A stretch of DNA of 64,000 nt from a secondary endosymbiont of Heteropsylla cubana (GTDB taxonomy: Bacteria > Pseudomonadota > Gammaproteobacteria > Enterobacterales > Enterobacteriaceae). Below, piece by piece: positions 46,127-57,226 of this stretch. The notes beneath the pieces were generated by a model. The model was given only the letters and a program-made list of their open reading frames with translations. It was not told where the DNA came from and did not search any database. Positions within the stretch are counted from its first letter, which is position 1. Each line of letters begins with the position of its first letter. The stretch covers positions 434,001 through 498,000 of the forward strand of contig NC_018420.1 in assembly GCF_000287355.1 (NCBI RefSeq), given 5' to 3'. The position numbers and the translations under genes are program-made.

Positions 46127-46822
46127 ATGTTTAAAATTGCAAAACGTACTAGTATAGGTGCGCTGTTGCTAATGTTTTTCCCATTATTATTCATAGTTAC
46201 TAGATGGCATTGGACGCCAGAAAACAATTACTGTTGGTTAAAATGGATGTACTTTTTGACACAAACTGTAACTCCCCCTTGGGGAACTATTACTACTTTA
46301 GTATTTATTAGCTGGTTTCTCTGGTCTTTACATTATCAGATTAAGTCTACTTTTAGACTACTGTTGATATTAATTATTATGTTATTCATTGGACAAGGTA
46401 TAAAATTTTTTATTAAGTTGTATGTTAAAGAACCAAGACCTTATGTGATTTGGTTAGAAAAAAATAAGGTAATAAGCAAGGAAGCATTTTATAAGATGCC
46501 TCGTAAAATTTGTAATTCTTCGGTAAACTGGAATTTTAAAGAAAAGAAGATTCCGAAATGGTTAGTAATTTATTGGAAGTCCGAAACTCATTTTTCTTTT
46601 CCGTCTGGACATACGATTTTCTCATCCAATTTAGTATTATTGGCTGCAGGTTTGCTTTGGCCACGTCAGTATAAGGTATCTACTATCGCACTAATGAGCT
46701 GGGCTAATGGAGTGATGTTTAGCCGTTTAATGCTTGGTATGCACTGGCCTTTAGATCTTCTCATGAGTGTTATCCTTAGTTGGTTAATCGTTACCATAGG
46801 ATGTTGGTTTATCCAAAATTGA
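46127..46822 (+). CDS. pgpB: Phosphatidylglycerophosphatase B / undecaprenyl-diphosphate phosphatase PgpB
   Basis: PgpB is an inner-membrane PAP2 phosphatase acting on phosphatidylglycerophosphate and undecaprenyl diphosphate, thereby recycling the cell-wall lipid carrier. The 231 residues have about six membrane segments. The three PAP2 motifs are complete: KLYVKEPRP (Lys97, Arg104), PSGH (159-162) and SRLMLGMHWPLD (Arg200, His206, Asp210). An AAAGGA site 6 nt before the ATG at 46127 and agreement with the E. coli N-terminus favour this start over one 17 codons upstream. The C-terminal tail of E. coli (about 20 residues) is absent. In E. coli lapA follows pgpB; here lapAB remains are 30 kb away. 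Confidence 0.95.
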   Translation: MFKIAKRTSIGALLLMFFPLLFIVTRWHWTPENNYCWLKWMYFLTQTVTPPWGTITTLVFISWFLWSLHYQIKSTFRLLLILIIMLFIGQGIKFFIKLYVKEPRPYVIWLEKNKVISKEAFYKMPRKICNSSVNWNFKEKKIPKWLVIYWKSETHFSFPSGHTIFSSNLVLLAAGLLWPRQYKVSTIALMSWANGVMFSRLMLGMHWPLDLLMSVILSWLIVTIGCWFIQN

Positions 46823-47606
46823 ATTTATCTTCTAATCTAAAATATTTTTTATTACTTAAACTTTTACGTGATTTTATTTTTACAAGATTATCTTTATGTC
46901 AAAGTGTAAGACTTTATGTTAAAAGTATAGAATAATAAATTGATTTACTAAATAAAAACAGTTTCTCAAGCAATGTGATTTTTAATAAATTTAGAAGTTA
47001 TTGTGTTTTTTATATGTTGGATATAGATGAGATAATGTCTACATGATGTAGACATCCGATGGAATACTTAAATTTAGATATCAAATGTTTTATTATTACA
47101 TATTAGTTGTTCGAAATTTATATTGAGTCTACTTTTAATATGATAGTAATTCTACCAAGAAAATTAAATTATTTTTTAGAAAATGACACAAATTTTAAAT
47201 TGACATTAAAATGTGTTTGTAATGAAAGTGTGTATTTGAATATTCCTATAAAAAAAGAAGGAGGTGTGATTTTGATTAAAATGCTATGATAAATATAATT
47301 ATTAATAAACATTAGCATATGAATTCTAGTATTATTTTAATAATTAAAAATAGTTGATATAGTTAGTAACTAAACAATTAAACCTTGTTTAAAATTTTAT
47401 ATTAGATTGATATATACATTTAATAATAACATAAAAATAATAAAGTTTATCATAATTTTACAATATTTGTTAAGTGAATTCATATTCATCAAAATATATG
47501 TTTCTTGATTTGTATAATTTTGATAAGATCCATTAACTCGCACCTAGAAAAGGTGTTGTTTAAAAAAGTTGTATTGTGAATATAGTATAAAGTTATTTTA
47601 AAGACG
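46823..47606. other. AT-rich spacer between pgpB and zapA
   Basis: About 780 nt. The 60-codon frame at 47107-47289 begins with TTG, lacks a good ribosome site and is not recognisable. E. coli has 6S RNA (ssrS) just after zapA; I do not see a 6S-like sequence here. Confidence 0.6.
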
Positions 47607-47625
47607 CAGCCCCTAAAAGGGGCTG
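47607..47625 (-). terminator. Candidate terminator after zapA
   Basis: A perfect 8-bp hairpin pairs CAGCCCCT with AGGGGCTG around a 3-nt loop, about 110 nt beyond the zapA stop. On the minus strand it is followed by CGTCTTTAAAAT, a poor U-tract. It might instead close a longer transcript. Confidence 0.5.
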
Positions 47626-47732
47626 GTAATTATAATGATGAAAGCATGGATATATTTTATAGCTATTAGATTAAATAAAATAGACTAAATTACTTATCGT
47701 TATTTCTATCGTATATTTTTTTTGAGTAAACA

Positions 47733-48074
47733 TTATTTGGGTAAACATGCAAATTGATTTTCAGGATTTTCTGTTATGTTTCCTTGTTCAATAAGAGCTT
47801 GTTCGATCGTATGTTGTAGTAAACGAATTCTTTGTTCCATATTTGCTGCATAGTCTCGAGTTTTTAATCGTTCTTGTGCTAATTCGTTGCAGATATTTAG
47901 GGCGGCAATGAAAACAAGTTGTTCTATATTAGTTACTCTAGTTTTTTCTTTTAAATCTTGCAGGCGTTGATTAAGATCTTTTGCGGCTTGATTCAAGGCT
48001 TCTTTTTGTTCGGGGGGGCAATTGATTCTAAATATACGACCAAAAATTTGAATATCTACCGGTTGTGCGGACAT
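47733..48074 (-). CDS. zapA: Cell division protein ZapA
   Basis: ZapA binds and bundles FtsZ filaments at midcell. The 113 residues (109 in E. coli) begin [20 protein letters not shown], contain [19 protein letters not shown] and [17 protein letters not shown], and end in the coiled-coil region used for dimerisation. AAGGTGG lies 5 nt before the start codon. The E. coli neighbours ygfB (upstream) and ssrS (downstream) are absent. Confidence 0.96.
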   Translation of the reverse strand: MSAQPVDIQIFGRIFRINCPPEQKEALNQAAKDLNQRLQDLKEKTRVTNIEQLVFIAALNICNELAQERLKTRDYAANMEQRIRLLQHTIEQALIEQGNITENPENQFACLPK

Positions 48075-49929
48075 GTGACCACCTTTTTATCTTTTATTGC
48101 TCTATTTCTGACCGTCTATATCAGTATAATATAAAGGTGGTGAGAAGAGTGCATCAAATTCTTAAAAAAAATAGATGGAATTCACAGTTTTATTATGACT
48201 TTGGTTTAGACAAGTGTATATTTTTTCATATTAGCATTATTTTATTTATCTAACGTTTGAAAAATGTTAGATAAATATGTTTTTTTATATAAAATATTTC
48301 ACTTAACTAGCTTATTAATCAAGACCGTTTTCTATAAAATTAAAATTTATTTTATAAATAAGTTATGTTGTATAAAAAAATAGACAAGTTTTTTTTATAA
48401 ATAGATTTTATAGTAATTAATACTATAAGACATCTGTTGATTGATTTTTTAAAAAATTTTAAATACTTTTACAAGTATAGCATTCAAAGAGTTATTTGTG
48501 TATTATGCGTCGATTGACTTGAGTGATTTTTTTTATTCAAAGGGAGATGCAATAGAACGACACAAAATTTATTAATTAACTCTAAATAGAACAATTAATA
48601 TTTTTTATTGTAAGCGTTCTTAGTATTAGTAACTTTTCGAATTGTATTCGTATTAATAATCATTAATTTTGCACTATATCTTATGATGCATGGTTTTTTT
48701 TATCCATATTTTTATAAAAATAGCATGATATTATAATTTTATATAAACTGATGGATATAGGTGAGATTTTTTTTATTTAACAATATTATCTAAATTTTAA
48801 GCAAATTTAAATTATTAACACATATATTTTTTATTAAATGTGTTCGACATATTCACATCAACGAACCATAAGCTAGATTAGGATATAAAATTTTAATCAA
48901 TAATCTTATTTTTTTTAGATTACAATTTAAGTTGATTTTTGGTGCTATTATTATTTTAAATTAGAAAATTAATTTTTAAGATTCTTTAATAAAAATTATC
49001 AATATTATTGTGTACATTTTTTTTAGTTTTTATAGAATTTTCTATCATTTATCGTTAAAGTTAATGTAATCTTTATAATTATTTTAATCCAACTACAATT
49101 TTTATTAAGAGGTGTATCTTGTTATGTTGTTTAGAAGAACAGTAAAATGGATCAAATTGGTAAAAATGTTTTTATATGAAAGTGATAATTTTAGTTATTT
49201 ATTATTAATACTATATTAATATTTATAGTTTCTTTTAGAAAGATACCATTATTTTTACGATTTAAAGAGAGAGTAGATATAAATATTAAGAGGACTTTAA
49301 CTTATAAAATTTCTTATTAAGATTAGCTTGCTAATATAGTTAATTTTTAATTTTTATTTTTTAAGATATGCATTAAGACTTCATATGTTAACTGTAGATT
49401 AAAAAAAGAATAATTAAGAATGTGTATATAAAAATATATTTTATTGAGATTGTGTTAAAGGTTAGTTCAAAACAATTTTTATGAGAACTGACTTCTTGAA
49501 TTAAATAATAATTAATATTATCTAAAAATCCTGTTTATGTATTGAGGTTGATTTTTAAAAATATTCTTTTTAAGAAATTAATTAGGAGCTGTACTAATTT
49601 TTTTCAAAAATATGATTTACATATAAGTAATAATTAAAAAGGATATCAAGTAATAGAAATAATGTTTTTAAAAAATTTTAACACAAGTGATTAAAGCTTT
49701 TAAAGTTTGACTTGATTCAATTAATTGTTTTTTTTACTTTGTAAAGTATTTTGAAAGTTTAAAAAAAACTATTTATTTGATCGTATATTTAAACTTAATT
49801 AACACATTTTTAGATAGATTACTAGAATTATGAGTTTTTTTTAATTTTTGAAATTTGATCGATAAATTGAGTTAAAAATTAAACAATGTTTATTAGCAAA
49901 ATTAATAGAATTAAAGAGAGTAAAATAAA
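48075..49929. other. Gene desert between zapA and fpr
   Basis: About 1.85 kb, highly AT-rich. A 62-codon plus-strand frame at 48065-48253 overlaps the zapA start on the other strand and looks like chance. No RNA gene or repeat seen. Confidence 0.7.
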
Positions 49930-50679
49930 ATGGAAAAATGGGTAACAGGTCACTTAATAGAGATAAAACATTGGACAGAAAATCTATTTACTCTTATTGT
50001 TCAAGCGCCTATCGATCCGTTTATTGCTGGGCAATTTGCTAAGCTTGGATTGGAAATCCAAGGTCAAAGGATTCAACGTGCTTATTCCTACGTAAATGCT
50101 CCAAATAATAATAATTTAGAATTTTATTTAGTTAGTGTACCGAACGGTAAATTAAGTCCACTTTTACATCTTCTCAAGTCAGGCGATACTTTAATAATTA
50201 CTAAACAAGCAAGAGGTTCTTTTGTATTAGATCAGATCCCACCTTCTTGTAAATATTTATGGATGTTAGCAACAGGTACCGCTTTAGGTCCCTATTTATC
50301 TATCCTTCAACATGGTGAAGAATTAACGAAATTCACTAAAATTATATTAGTACATGCAGTCCGATTTGCTAAGGATATGAGTTATTTACCAAAAATGATT
50401 GACCTTGTCCATATTTTTGGTGGAAAACTAAAGATACAAACAATAGTTAGTAGGGAGTCTAGTTTAGGGTCGCTAACTGGAAGGATTCCTGCGCTTATAG
50501 CTGATGGTTCCTTAGAGGCTGCTGTGGGTGTAAAATTGAATGTTAAAGATACTCACGTTATGTTATGCGGAAATCCTTGCATGGTACGAGAAACACAACA
50601 AGTTCTTCAAGAAAAATTGGGCATGTGTAAACATTTTAAAGAAAAACCTGGGAACATTTTTAGTGAAAATTATTGGTAA
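49930..50679 (+). CDS. fpr: Ferredoxin/flavodoxin-NADP+ reductase Fpr
   Basis: Fpr exchanges electrons between NADPH and flavodoxin or ferredoxin, supporting iron-sulfur and radical-SAM enzymes. The 249 residues match E. coli (248). Landmarks are WVTGHLIEIKHWTENLF, the FAD motif RAYSYVNAP (residues 50-58), the NADP-binding ATGTALGPYLS (115-125), VVSRESSLGSLTGRIP-type sequence (IVSRES here) and the closing ENYW, whose Trp stacks on FAD. It stands alone. Together with fre it leaves the symbiont two flavin oxidoreductases. A 68-codon frame overlapping its end is probably not a gene. Confidence 0.96.
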   Translation: MEKWVTGHLIEIKHWTENLFTLIVQAPIDPFIAGQFAKLGLEIQGQRIQRAYSYVNAPNNNNLEFYLVSVPNGKLSPLLHLLKSGDTLIITKQARGSFVLDQIPPSCKYLWMLATGTALGPYLSILQHGEELTKFTKIILVHAVRFAKDMSYLPKMIDLVHIFGGKLKIQTIVSRESSLGSLTGRIPALIADGSLEAAVGVKLNVKDTHVMLCGNPCMVRETQQVLQEKLGMCKHFKEKPGNIFSENYW

Positions 50680-51075
50680 TAGATATTTTTCTTAAAGGTA
50701 GTTGTTCTTTAGAGTTACACTATTTTAGTAATTTAGTAACCAAGGAAGAAAAGTTTTTTATAAGAAATTTTAAGTATTGTTTTATATATAGCACAAAAAA
50801 AACAATTTTAGCTCTTATTAAAGTTGGATTTATCATTTTATTTTTAAATATAAATAATGAATTTTTAAAAACAATATAAATATAATCGAATATGAAAGTT
50901 TTTCATTTACAGTCTTTTTTTTAAATAATTATTAATGAGAAGACCATTCTAATAAGATTAGTATTTATATGCTATAAATTTATTCAATAAATTTAATCGT
51001 TAAAACTTATTATTTGTCTTTAGTTGATTTAATCAACTTAAAAATAGTTTTTTTTAGTTGTTAAGAAGTAGATTT
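50680..51075. other. AT-rich spacer between fpr and tusA
   Basis: About 400 nt between convergent genes. A Lys/Phe/Ile-rich open frame overlaps the fpr end in another frame; it has no ribosome site and no recognisable motif. No clear bidirectional terminator is visible. Confidence 0.6.
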
Positions 51076-51321
51076 TTAATTACCTTTAGATAGCAAATAG
51101 AGATAAGGAATTTTTTTTATTTTTTTTGCTATTAAGGTATGATCCATAAATCGACAGAAATTTACAATATCTTGATTAGTGGAAGGGTCGTCGGAAATTA
51201 TCAGTAAAGTTTGACCGGTATCCATAAGTCGAACGATTTTACGGAGAATCATGAGGGGTTCTGGACATCGGAGGCCGCGAGCATCAAAAGTTTTATCTGC
51301 AGTAGTAAAAAAATCACACAT
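51076..51321 (-). CDS. tusA: Sulfur carrier protein TusA
   Basis: TusA receives persulfide sulfur from IscS and passes it down the Tus relay to MnmA for 2-thiolation of U34 in Lys, Glu and Gln tRNAs. The 81 residues equal E. coli TusA. The reactive Cys19 sits in [16 protein letters not shown], and [12 protein letters not shown] and FCRFMDH follow. The tRNA-Lys(UUU) earlier in the window is a natural substrate of this pathway. The other relay genes are not in the window. Confidence 0.96.
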   Translation of the reverse strand: MCDFFTTADKTFDARGLRCPEPLMILRKIVRLMDTGQTLLIISDDPSTNQDIVNFCRFMDHTLIAKKIKKIPYLYLLSKGN

Positions 51322-53003
51322 AAAGGTTCTTTAATATAATAATTAAACTAATTTTTTTATTTATATTTATTGATATAACTAATACAATAACAATTGTATA
51401 AAAGTGTTTTTTATTGTAAATACATACATCAAAATTAATGATTTTTTATTAAAAAGATTAGATATTTTAAATAGGTTTGTTGTATTGAATGACTATCTTA
51501 ATTAACTTGATTTGACTCATTAAGATTGAATACATGTTAGTAATTAAGATGCTTTTATATTTTTTTTAAAAATTATTTTATAATTAAAATTATTTATAAC
51601 AGTTAAATATTTTTTTTAACATATTTATCTATTTTCTTGATATTCTATTTTTGAGTTTTTAATTAAGTTGTTTTTAACAATTAATATTACTTTTATATGT
51701 CATAGAGAAAAATGTAGCAATTATTCTATCTAATATATTGGTTGTTATATAGTTGTTTGTTACAAAATTTTCAGTTATCTTTCTTTCTTATTTAGTAAAT
51801 TAGATTCTTTAGAGAAAGTAAGTTTTCAAGATTGGCGATGTTATTGCTTGGTAAGCAAAAAAAATAATTAACTTTAACTAATCTTAATAGTTTTTAACTA
51901 TATATTTAATATTAGTCGCTTTCAGGAAGCGTTATTTTACTTAAATTGTGCAAATAAAAAAATAATACAGTATTTTTTACGTTAATTAAAAATATTTCAC
52001 TAAATTTTTAATTATTTATCAATATCGTATATTTTAACATAACTTTAGTGGATTTAACATATTTAATAAACTTTATAACAAAGATACAAATCTAAAGATA
52101 TGTTTTATAGGAAAACTTGATATGATTGCATTTAAATACTTAAGCGCTTAAAATATGGTTCCTATGATTATATTTTTTTATAAAGATTTTAATTTTTAAA
52201 TTATTTGTTTTTATTATTAATAATGTGTCTTGTTTAATGTTGGTTTCATTAGCAGAGTAAGATTGTTGTTTATATTTCTTATTTTATTTGAGGTGTTAAA
52301 ATAAAATTATTTTACAAAAAAAGTAGGCATATATCTTAATTTTATTATAAAAAAAACAATATAAAAATAAATTGCTCTAATTTATAGAGGTTTTAAAACT
52401 AATCTGTTTAGACCGTTAAGATGTTATCCGAAGGATTATGTATTTTCATGTTCATCGCATCTAGCGAATATTGAATTCATTTATATTAATTAGTCTCTTT
52501 ATAGAGATATTTTAAAGATTTAGTTGCATTGCCTTAAAAAGCGTAATCTTAATCATATTTAATATAGAAGAAATTATTTTTTAAAACAATTATTTATCTT
52601 ACAAGATGAAAGAGTGTTGTGAGGATATAAATTAGATAAACATTATTATTTATAGAATAAATATTTTACTTTAAATTATGTTTTTTAAAAAGATAATATT
52701 CATCATTATTTAGTAACATTAATTAATTAATTAATGTTATGCAAAAAAAAGATAACAGACTTTATATTAATAAAATTAATTAGTATTAAGTTTATAATAA
52801 TTAATAAAATTTATTGATTTTTTTGTCATATCATGTTTGTCGAGTATAAATTAGTTAGAAAAATAAGTTTAATTTGCTACAAGTATAAAATTTTAGTAAA
52901 ATCAACTCTTTTATATTTAGAAATTTTTTATTTTTTTTTAATTAATTTATAAGGTCTCTTTGAGAATATAGTAAGTTTCATTTCACATGTTGAGAACATT
53001 ATT
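51322..53003. other. Gene desert between tusA and rplY
   Basis: About 1.7 kb with no gene, RNA or repeat that I can support. Confidence 0.7.
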
Positions 53004-53288
53004 ATGCTGACTATTAATGCTGCTCTCCGTAGAGAGAAAGGAAAAGGTGCTAGTCGCCGTCTTCGTCTTATAAATAGATGTCCAGCTATTGTTTATGGTG
53101 GTAACACAGATCCAATTGCTATTGAATTAGATCATGATGAAATTTTGAACGAACAACAAAAAAAAAGTTTTTACGTTGAGAAGTTAATTCTCATTATTAA
53201 CAATAAAGAAAATACTGTAAAAGTACAATTTATTCAACGTCATCCATTTAAACCAAAGGTGCTGCATATTGATTTTATTCGAACCTAA
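53004..53288 (+). CDS. rplY: 50S ribosomal protein L25
   Basis: L25 binds 5S rRNA. The 94 residues equal the short enterobacterial form without the CTC extension. Conserved parts are RREKGKGASRRLR, AIVYGG, IAIELDHDEI and VQFIQRHPFKPKVLHIDFIR. It stands alone with 1.5 kb or more of gene-free DNA on each side. L25 is dispensable in E. coli, so its survival suggests continuing selection. Confidence 0.97.
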   Translation: MLTINAALRREKGKGASRRLRLINRCPAIVYGGNTDPIAIELDHDEILNEQQKKSFYVEKLILIINNKENTVKVQFIQRHPFKPKVLHIDFIRT

Positions 53289-54835
53289 AAGGCACTATTA
53301 TTTAGAAATTTATTCTAAAATGTTTTTTTATAAAAGATTAAGGTTTTTTAATTGATGAGAGGGCTTTAAGTATAGGGAAGTTTTTTAAAAAAAACCCCAT
53401 ATATATTTTATAAAAAAATAACTATTGAAAAGTAATTTAGTCAAACTGTTTATTGTAGCCAGTCGATCATTTAATTTTTAAAACATACCATGATTAGTTA
53501 CAGATATTCATTTTATAATAAACATTACAAGTATTACTACTATTACATGTTTTTATAAAAAACATTAATACTGTTGTTGAGGCGCGTTAACAGTTGTAAG
53601 ATGTTAAAATACGCTATTTAAAAATTGATGTTATATAAATAAATATTTTTTTTGATAAATGGTAATAAAAAAATTTATGAAGTTTTGGTAACTTTTAAAC
53701 AGTAATGAAAGTTTTATTTGCTTAGCTGTAATCTAAAATATCTAATATTTTAGATAAATAATTTATACTTATATATTTTATTATTGCAAAGATTTTATCT
53801 TTTAAAACTAGGGTTGTTAGTTTTATAAAAAACATTGATCCCATAAATTTACTTCTTTATGGTCAAATTTTTTATGCGCGATCATACGTTATCTTATGTA
53901 TAAAAAATTATTTATTTTTACAGTGTAAAATTTTTTTATTAAAACAATGATTTTTTGTACAATGTCGATTGTAACTAAGATAGTTATTTTCATTAGATTT
54001 CAGTTTTACAACAAATGAAAATATTTAATTGTCTTAATTGGCTTTTTTACTATAGTTTTTATATTTTAATTATTCTAATCAATCTTTTGATCAAATCATT
54101 TCTCTGAATCAAAAAACTTTATTAGCTTTTTTAACTATAAAATTGGGTTCAGAAACAATGTTATACTAATTCAAAAAGATAAAAATATATAAATTAAAAT
54201 TCAAATTTTGATTTATCTTAAACAAGGAAGTGTAATATATATAGATTCAAAAAATATTTTATATAGGAATCTTTTGTTCTAACTTAATCGTTTAGAATTT
54301 ATATACTACTTTAAATATAAATATATTGAACGTGATAAGATTTGTTGATAATTATCAAAAAATTTTTATTAACAGTATTTTTTTTGATAAAAAATTTATT
54401 GTTTTTTTTAAAATACAAAGAATATGTCTATATCTTTATTAAGTTGTTGATATAAGAATATTATATTTACTTCATTGTATTACTTAGATACTTAACCTAC
54501 TAAAAACTGAATAATGTAGTTTTATTAAAAATTTTGAACATGCTTTCAATTAAACAACAATTTTTTTTGGAACCTAGATTTAACAACATAGGGCTGGGTT
54601 CTTTGAATAATAAAAGTTAGCATAAATAATGTAGACACCAAAGCTACTTACTTAACATGCTTTGCTATTTATATTTAATATGTTTACTTGCTTCTCAGCA
54701 GAATTTAAAGAAATTTGGTAGATCTACTTTGTTTTCTTAATTTTAAGTTAGATCTTGTTACTATATTTTGTTTTCGTTATTACCATTAATAATAAATGTT
54801 TATCAAAGTTGTTAACTAGTTACATTAGTTTGCTA
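53289..54835. other. Gene desert between rplY and trhO
   Basis: About 1.55 kb, AT-rich, no supportable feature. Confidence 0.7.
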
Positions 54836-55804
54836 TTATTTACTAACATGACGTGATTTTTCCGATAAAGTAAATTTTTTTTGACAATTAATGCTACAGC
54901 AACCTAAATACTCTTTAAGACAAGAAAGGCATTGAATAAATAAACGGTTACAAAACTGATTACGACAATTTGTATGACTATCATAGGGGGTGTTACACTG
55001 ATAGCAGTGTGCAATAACGTCTGACGTTATTCGTTCTCCTAAACGTTCATCAAAAACAAAAATTTTGCCAATAAACTTTGTTGGTAATTTTTTCTTCCTT
55101 ATACTATGTATATAGTTAATTATTCCACCGTCTATTTGATAAATATATTTAAACCCATTATATAACATCCATGAGCTAGCTTTTTCACAGCGGATTCCCC
55201 CGGTGCAGTATATTACTATTTTTTTGTCTTTGTGATTTCTTAACATTTGTACAGCTGTAGGTAACTGTTGTCGGAATGTGTCAGAAGGGATTTCTATAGC
55301 TTGGAAGAAATGTCCTACTTCATATTCATAATGATTTCGTATATCAACAAATAGAGTATTTGGATCGTCTGACATCGTATTTACTTCTTCTGCATCTAGA
55401 TACACTCCAACTTTTTTCGGATTAAAAGTAAAATTATTAATTCCGTCAGCAACGATACGTGATCGTACTTTCATGCGTAAGACCCAAAAAGATTTACCAT
55501 TATCATCTAAAGCAACATTCATCCGTATTTTGTCTAGATCTGGATGTGCTTCATATACCGTTTTGCACATATTGTTGAAGTAATGTTTAGGCACACTTAT
55601 TTGTGCATTGATACCTTCATGCGCGATGTAAACACGACCAAAAATGTTTAATGAAATAAATTTCTGATAAAGTATGTCGCGAAATTTTTTTGGATTAGAT
55701 AAATTAAAATAGCGATAGAAAGAAACGGTTGTTCGTGGATGATTTTCCGCCAACATTTGCATCCGTAATTCTTTATTTGAAATTTGATTATATAATAAAG
55801 ACAT
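54836..55804 (-). CDS. trhO: tRNA uridine(34) hydroxylase TrhO (YceA)
   Basis: TrhO makes 5-hydroxyuridine at position 34 of certain tRNAs using O2. The 322 residues (about 350 in E. coli) comprise an N-terminal domain (EPRTT-like [28 protein letters not shown]), a rhodanese domain with the active Cys200 in [12 protein letters not shown], and a Cys-rich C-terminal module ([20 protein letters not shown]). The frame can be extended 7 codons to a TTG, but the ATG at 55804 aligns with the family start. The basic tail of E. coli is missing. It is isolated. Confidence 0.95.
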   Translation of the reverse strand: MSLLYNQISNKELRMQMLAENHPRTTVSFYRYFNLSNPKKFRDILYQKFISLNIFGRVYIAHEGINAQISVPKHYFNNMCKTVYEAHPDLDKIRMNVALDDNGKSFWVLRMKVRSRIVADGINNFTFNPKKVGVYLDAEEVNTMSDDPNTLFVDIRNHYEYEVGHFFQAIEIPSDTFRQQLPTAVQMLRNHKDKKIVIYCTGGIRCEKASSWMLYNGFKYIYQIDGGIINYIHSIRKKKLPTKFIGKIFVFDERLGERITSDVIAHCYQCNTPYDSHTNCRNQFCNRLFIQCLSCLKEYLGCCSINCQKKFTLSEKSRHVSK

Positions 55805-57187
55805 GTTATAAATCCAAGTTAACAAGGAAATGATGAATAGTATTATTCAATTTAAAAATTTATTTCTTAAAAATTAAGTGTTATGGTTGATCAGTTTAAG
55901 TATCTTATTTATTTTTTTTTGAAATTTTTAGGATTAATTTTAATTGTTTAGTATAAGTTGTGTGATTTTTTTTAAATTAACTTTTTAGTCATCATACTTG
56001 CATAAGACTAATATTGCTTATAGTTTTTCTATTTTATAATAAAAAAAAATTAAAAATAAAATATTATTTTTAATTTTAATAAAACTTGATGAGGAGAATT
56101 ATATTTTAAGTGATTGATTGATAAGTATATAAAATTATATAGAGAGATAATACTTATAAAGTTTACGTGTAACCTACACTTTAATTTTAAATAGCTTTGT
56201 TGTAAAGTTTTAATAATGAATTTTATTTTAAAAATTAATTGTTAGTTTTAATTGAAAATAAGTGATTTTTATATTTAATCTATCTGAATTTGAACTTAGA
56301 TACTAAGATTAACTAGTAATTAGCAACTAAGAAGGAATAAGATTTTCAAAGAAATAAATCTTATTAGAGTTTTTAAAATAATTAAATTTGTTTTTATACG
56401 CTTAATATAGAGCATGTTATGTTTTAATAAAACTAACTATATTATATCTATTTATATTTGATTATGTTGTTATTTCCTCTACAAGAAAGTCAGTGCGACG
56501 ACCAATCTATTCTATAAGGTTTTTAAAGATTAATGTAATTGTTTTAATTTTAGCGTTTAAATATAGTAGTCGAAATTTTTATAGGTTATTTTTATGATAT
56601 AATATTAATTGTCAAGATTTTTATCTTGAACTTATTAAAATTGTACGTTTTTTTGCATCAACGAAATGTATCCTATGAGTTTCATTGAATTCGTAAAACA
56701 CTACTCTTCAATCAGAAACTCTTTATATTCTTTTATCATATGCTTCATATGGCATGTCAAGGTTTTAATATCGTTTTCAGTCCTCAGATATAGTTATTAA
56801 ATAATATTATATGCATTAAGTATTTTCTTCTATATTGGATTTATGCTTCTACATTCTTAGTAAGTTTATATTTCATGTATATATGTTTTTTCTCTATGAG
56901 AATTTTTATGTGATAAAAGTGTGAAATATAAAAAAGTAAATATTGGTTTTTTTATTTTATTTCTTGTTGGTTAACAAAAAAATTTTAAATTGTTACTAAA
57001 GGTTAAATTATTTAAATCACGAAAATACAAAAAAAGATAAATATAAGAAATTTGTTTAAGTATTATGACGTTTTTAATAGTTGTTTTTTATAAAATGAAA
57101 TTATTTTTAAAATAAGTAAAAATATATATAAATAATTAAATATTGTTAATTTTTCAGAAAAAATATCCTATGTTCTTGAACGAACAA
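55805..57187. other. Gene desert between trhO and pykA
   Basis: About 1.4 kb of AT-rich DNA without recognisable genes. The right end carries the GTTCTTGAAC palindrome near 57173-57182 and the pykA hairpin. Confidence 0.65.
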
Positions 57188-57211
57188 CACGTCTGCTAAA
57201 AGCAAGACGTG
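57188..57211 (-). terminator. Candidate terminator after pykA
   Basis: CACGTCT(T)GCT pairs with AGCAGACGTG, with a single bulge and a short A/T loop, just 15 nt beyond the pykA stop. On the minus strand TTGTTCG follows. Position and stem are convincing; the U-tract is weak. Confidence 0.55.
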
Positions 57212-57226
57212 ATGCGTTTTATTTGA

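Noticed and set aside
47107-47289. 60-codon plus-strand frame between pgpB and zapA
   Set aside because: TTG start, no ribosome site, Lys/Ile/Asn-rich product without known motif.
47607-47732. 6S RNA (ssrS) downstream of zapA
   Set aside because: Position would fit the E. coli order, but only a short terminator-like hairpin is present and no 6S-like sequence or long bubble structure is seen.
50673-50879. 68-codon frame overlapping the 3' end of fpr
   Set aside because: Overlaps fpr in another frame, lacks a ribosome site and is low-complexity.
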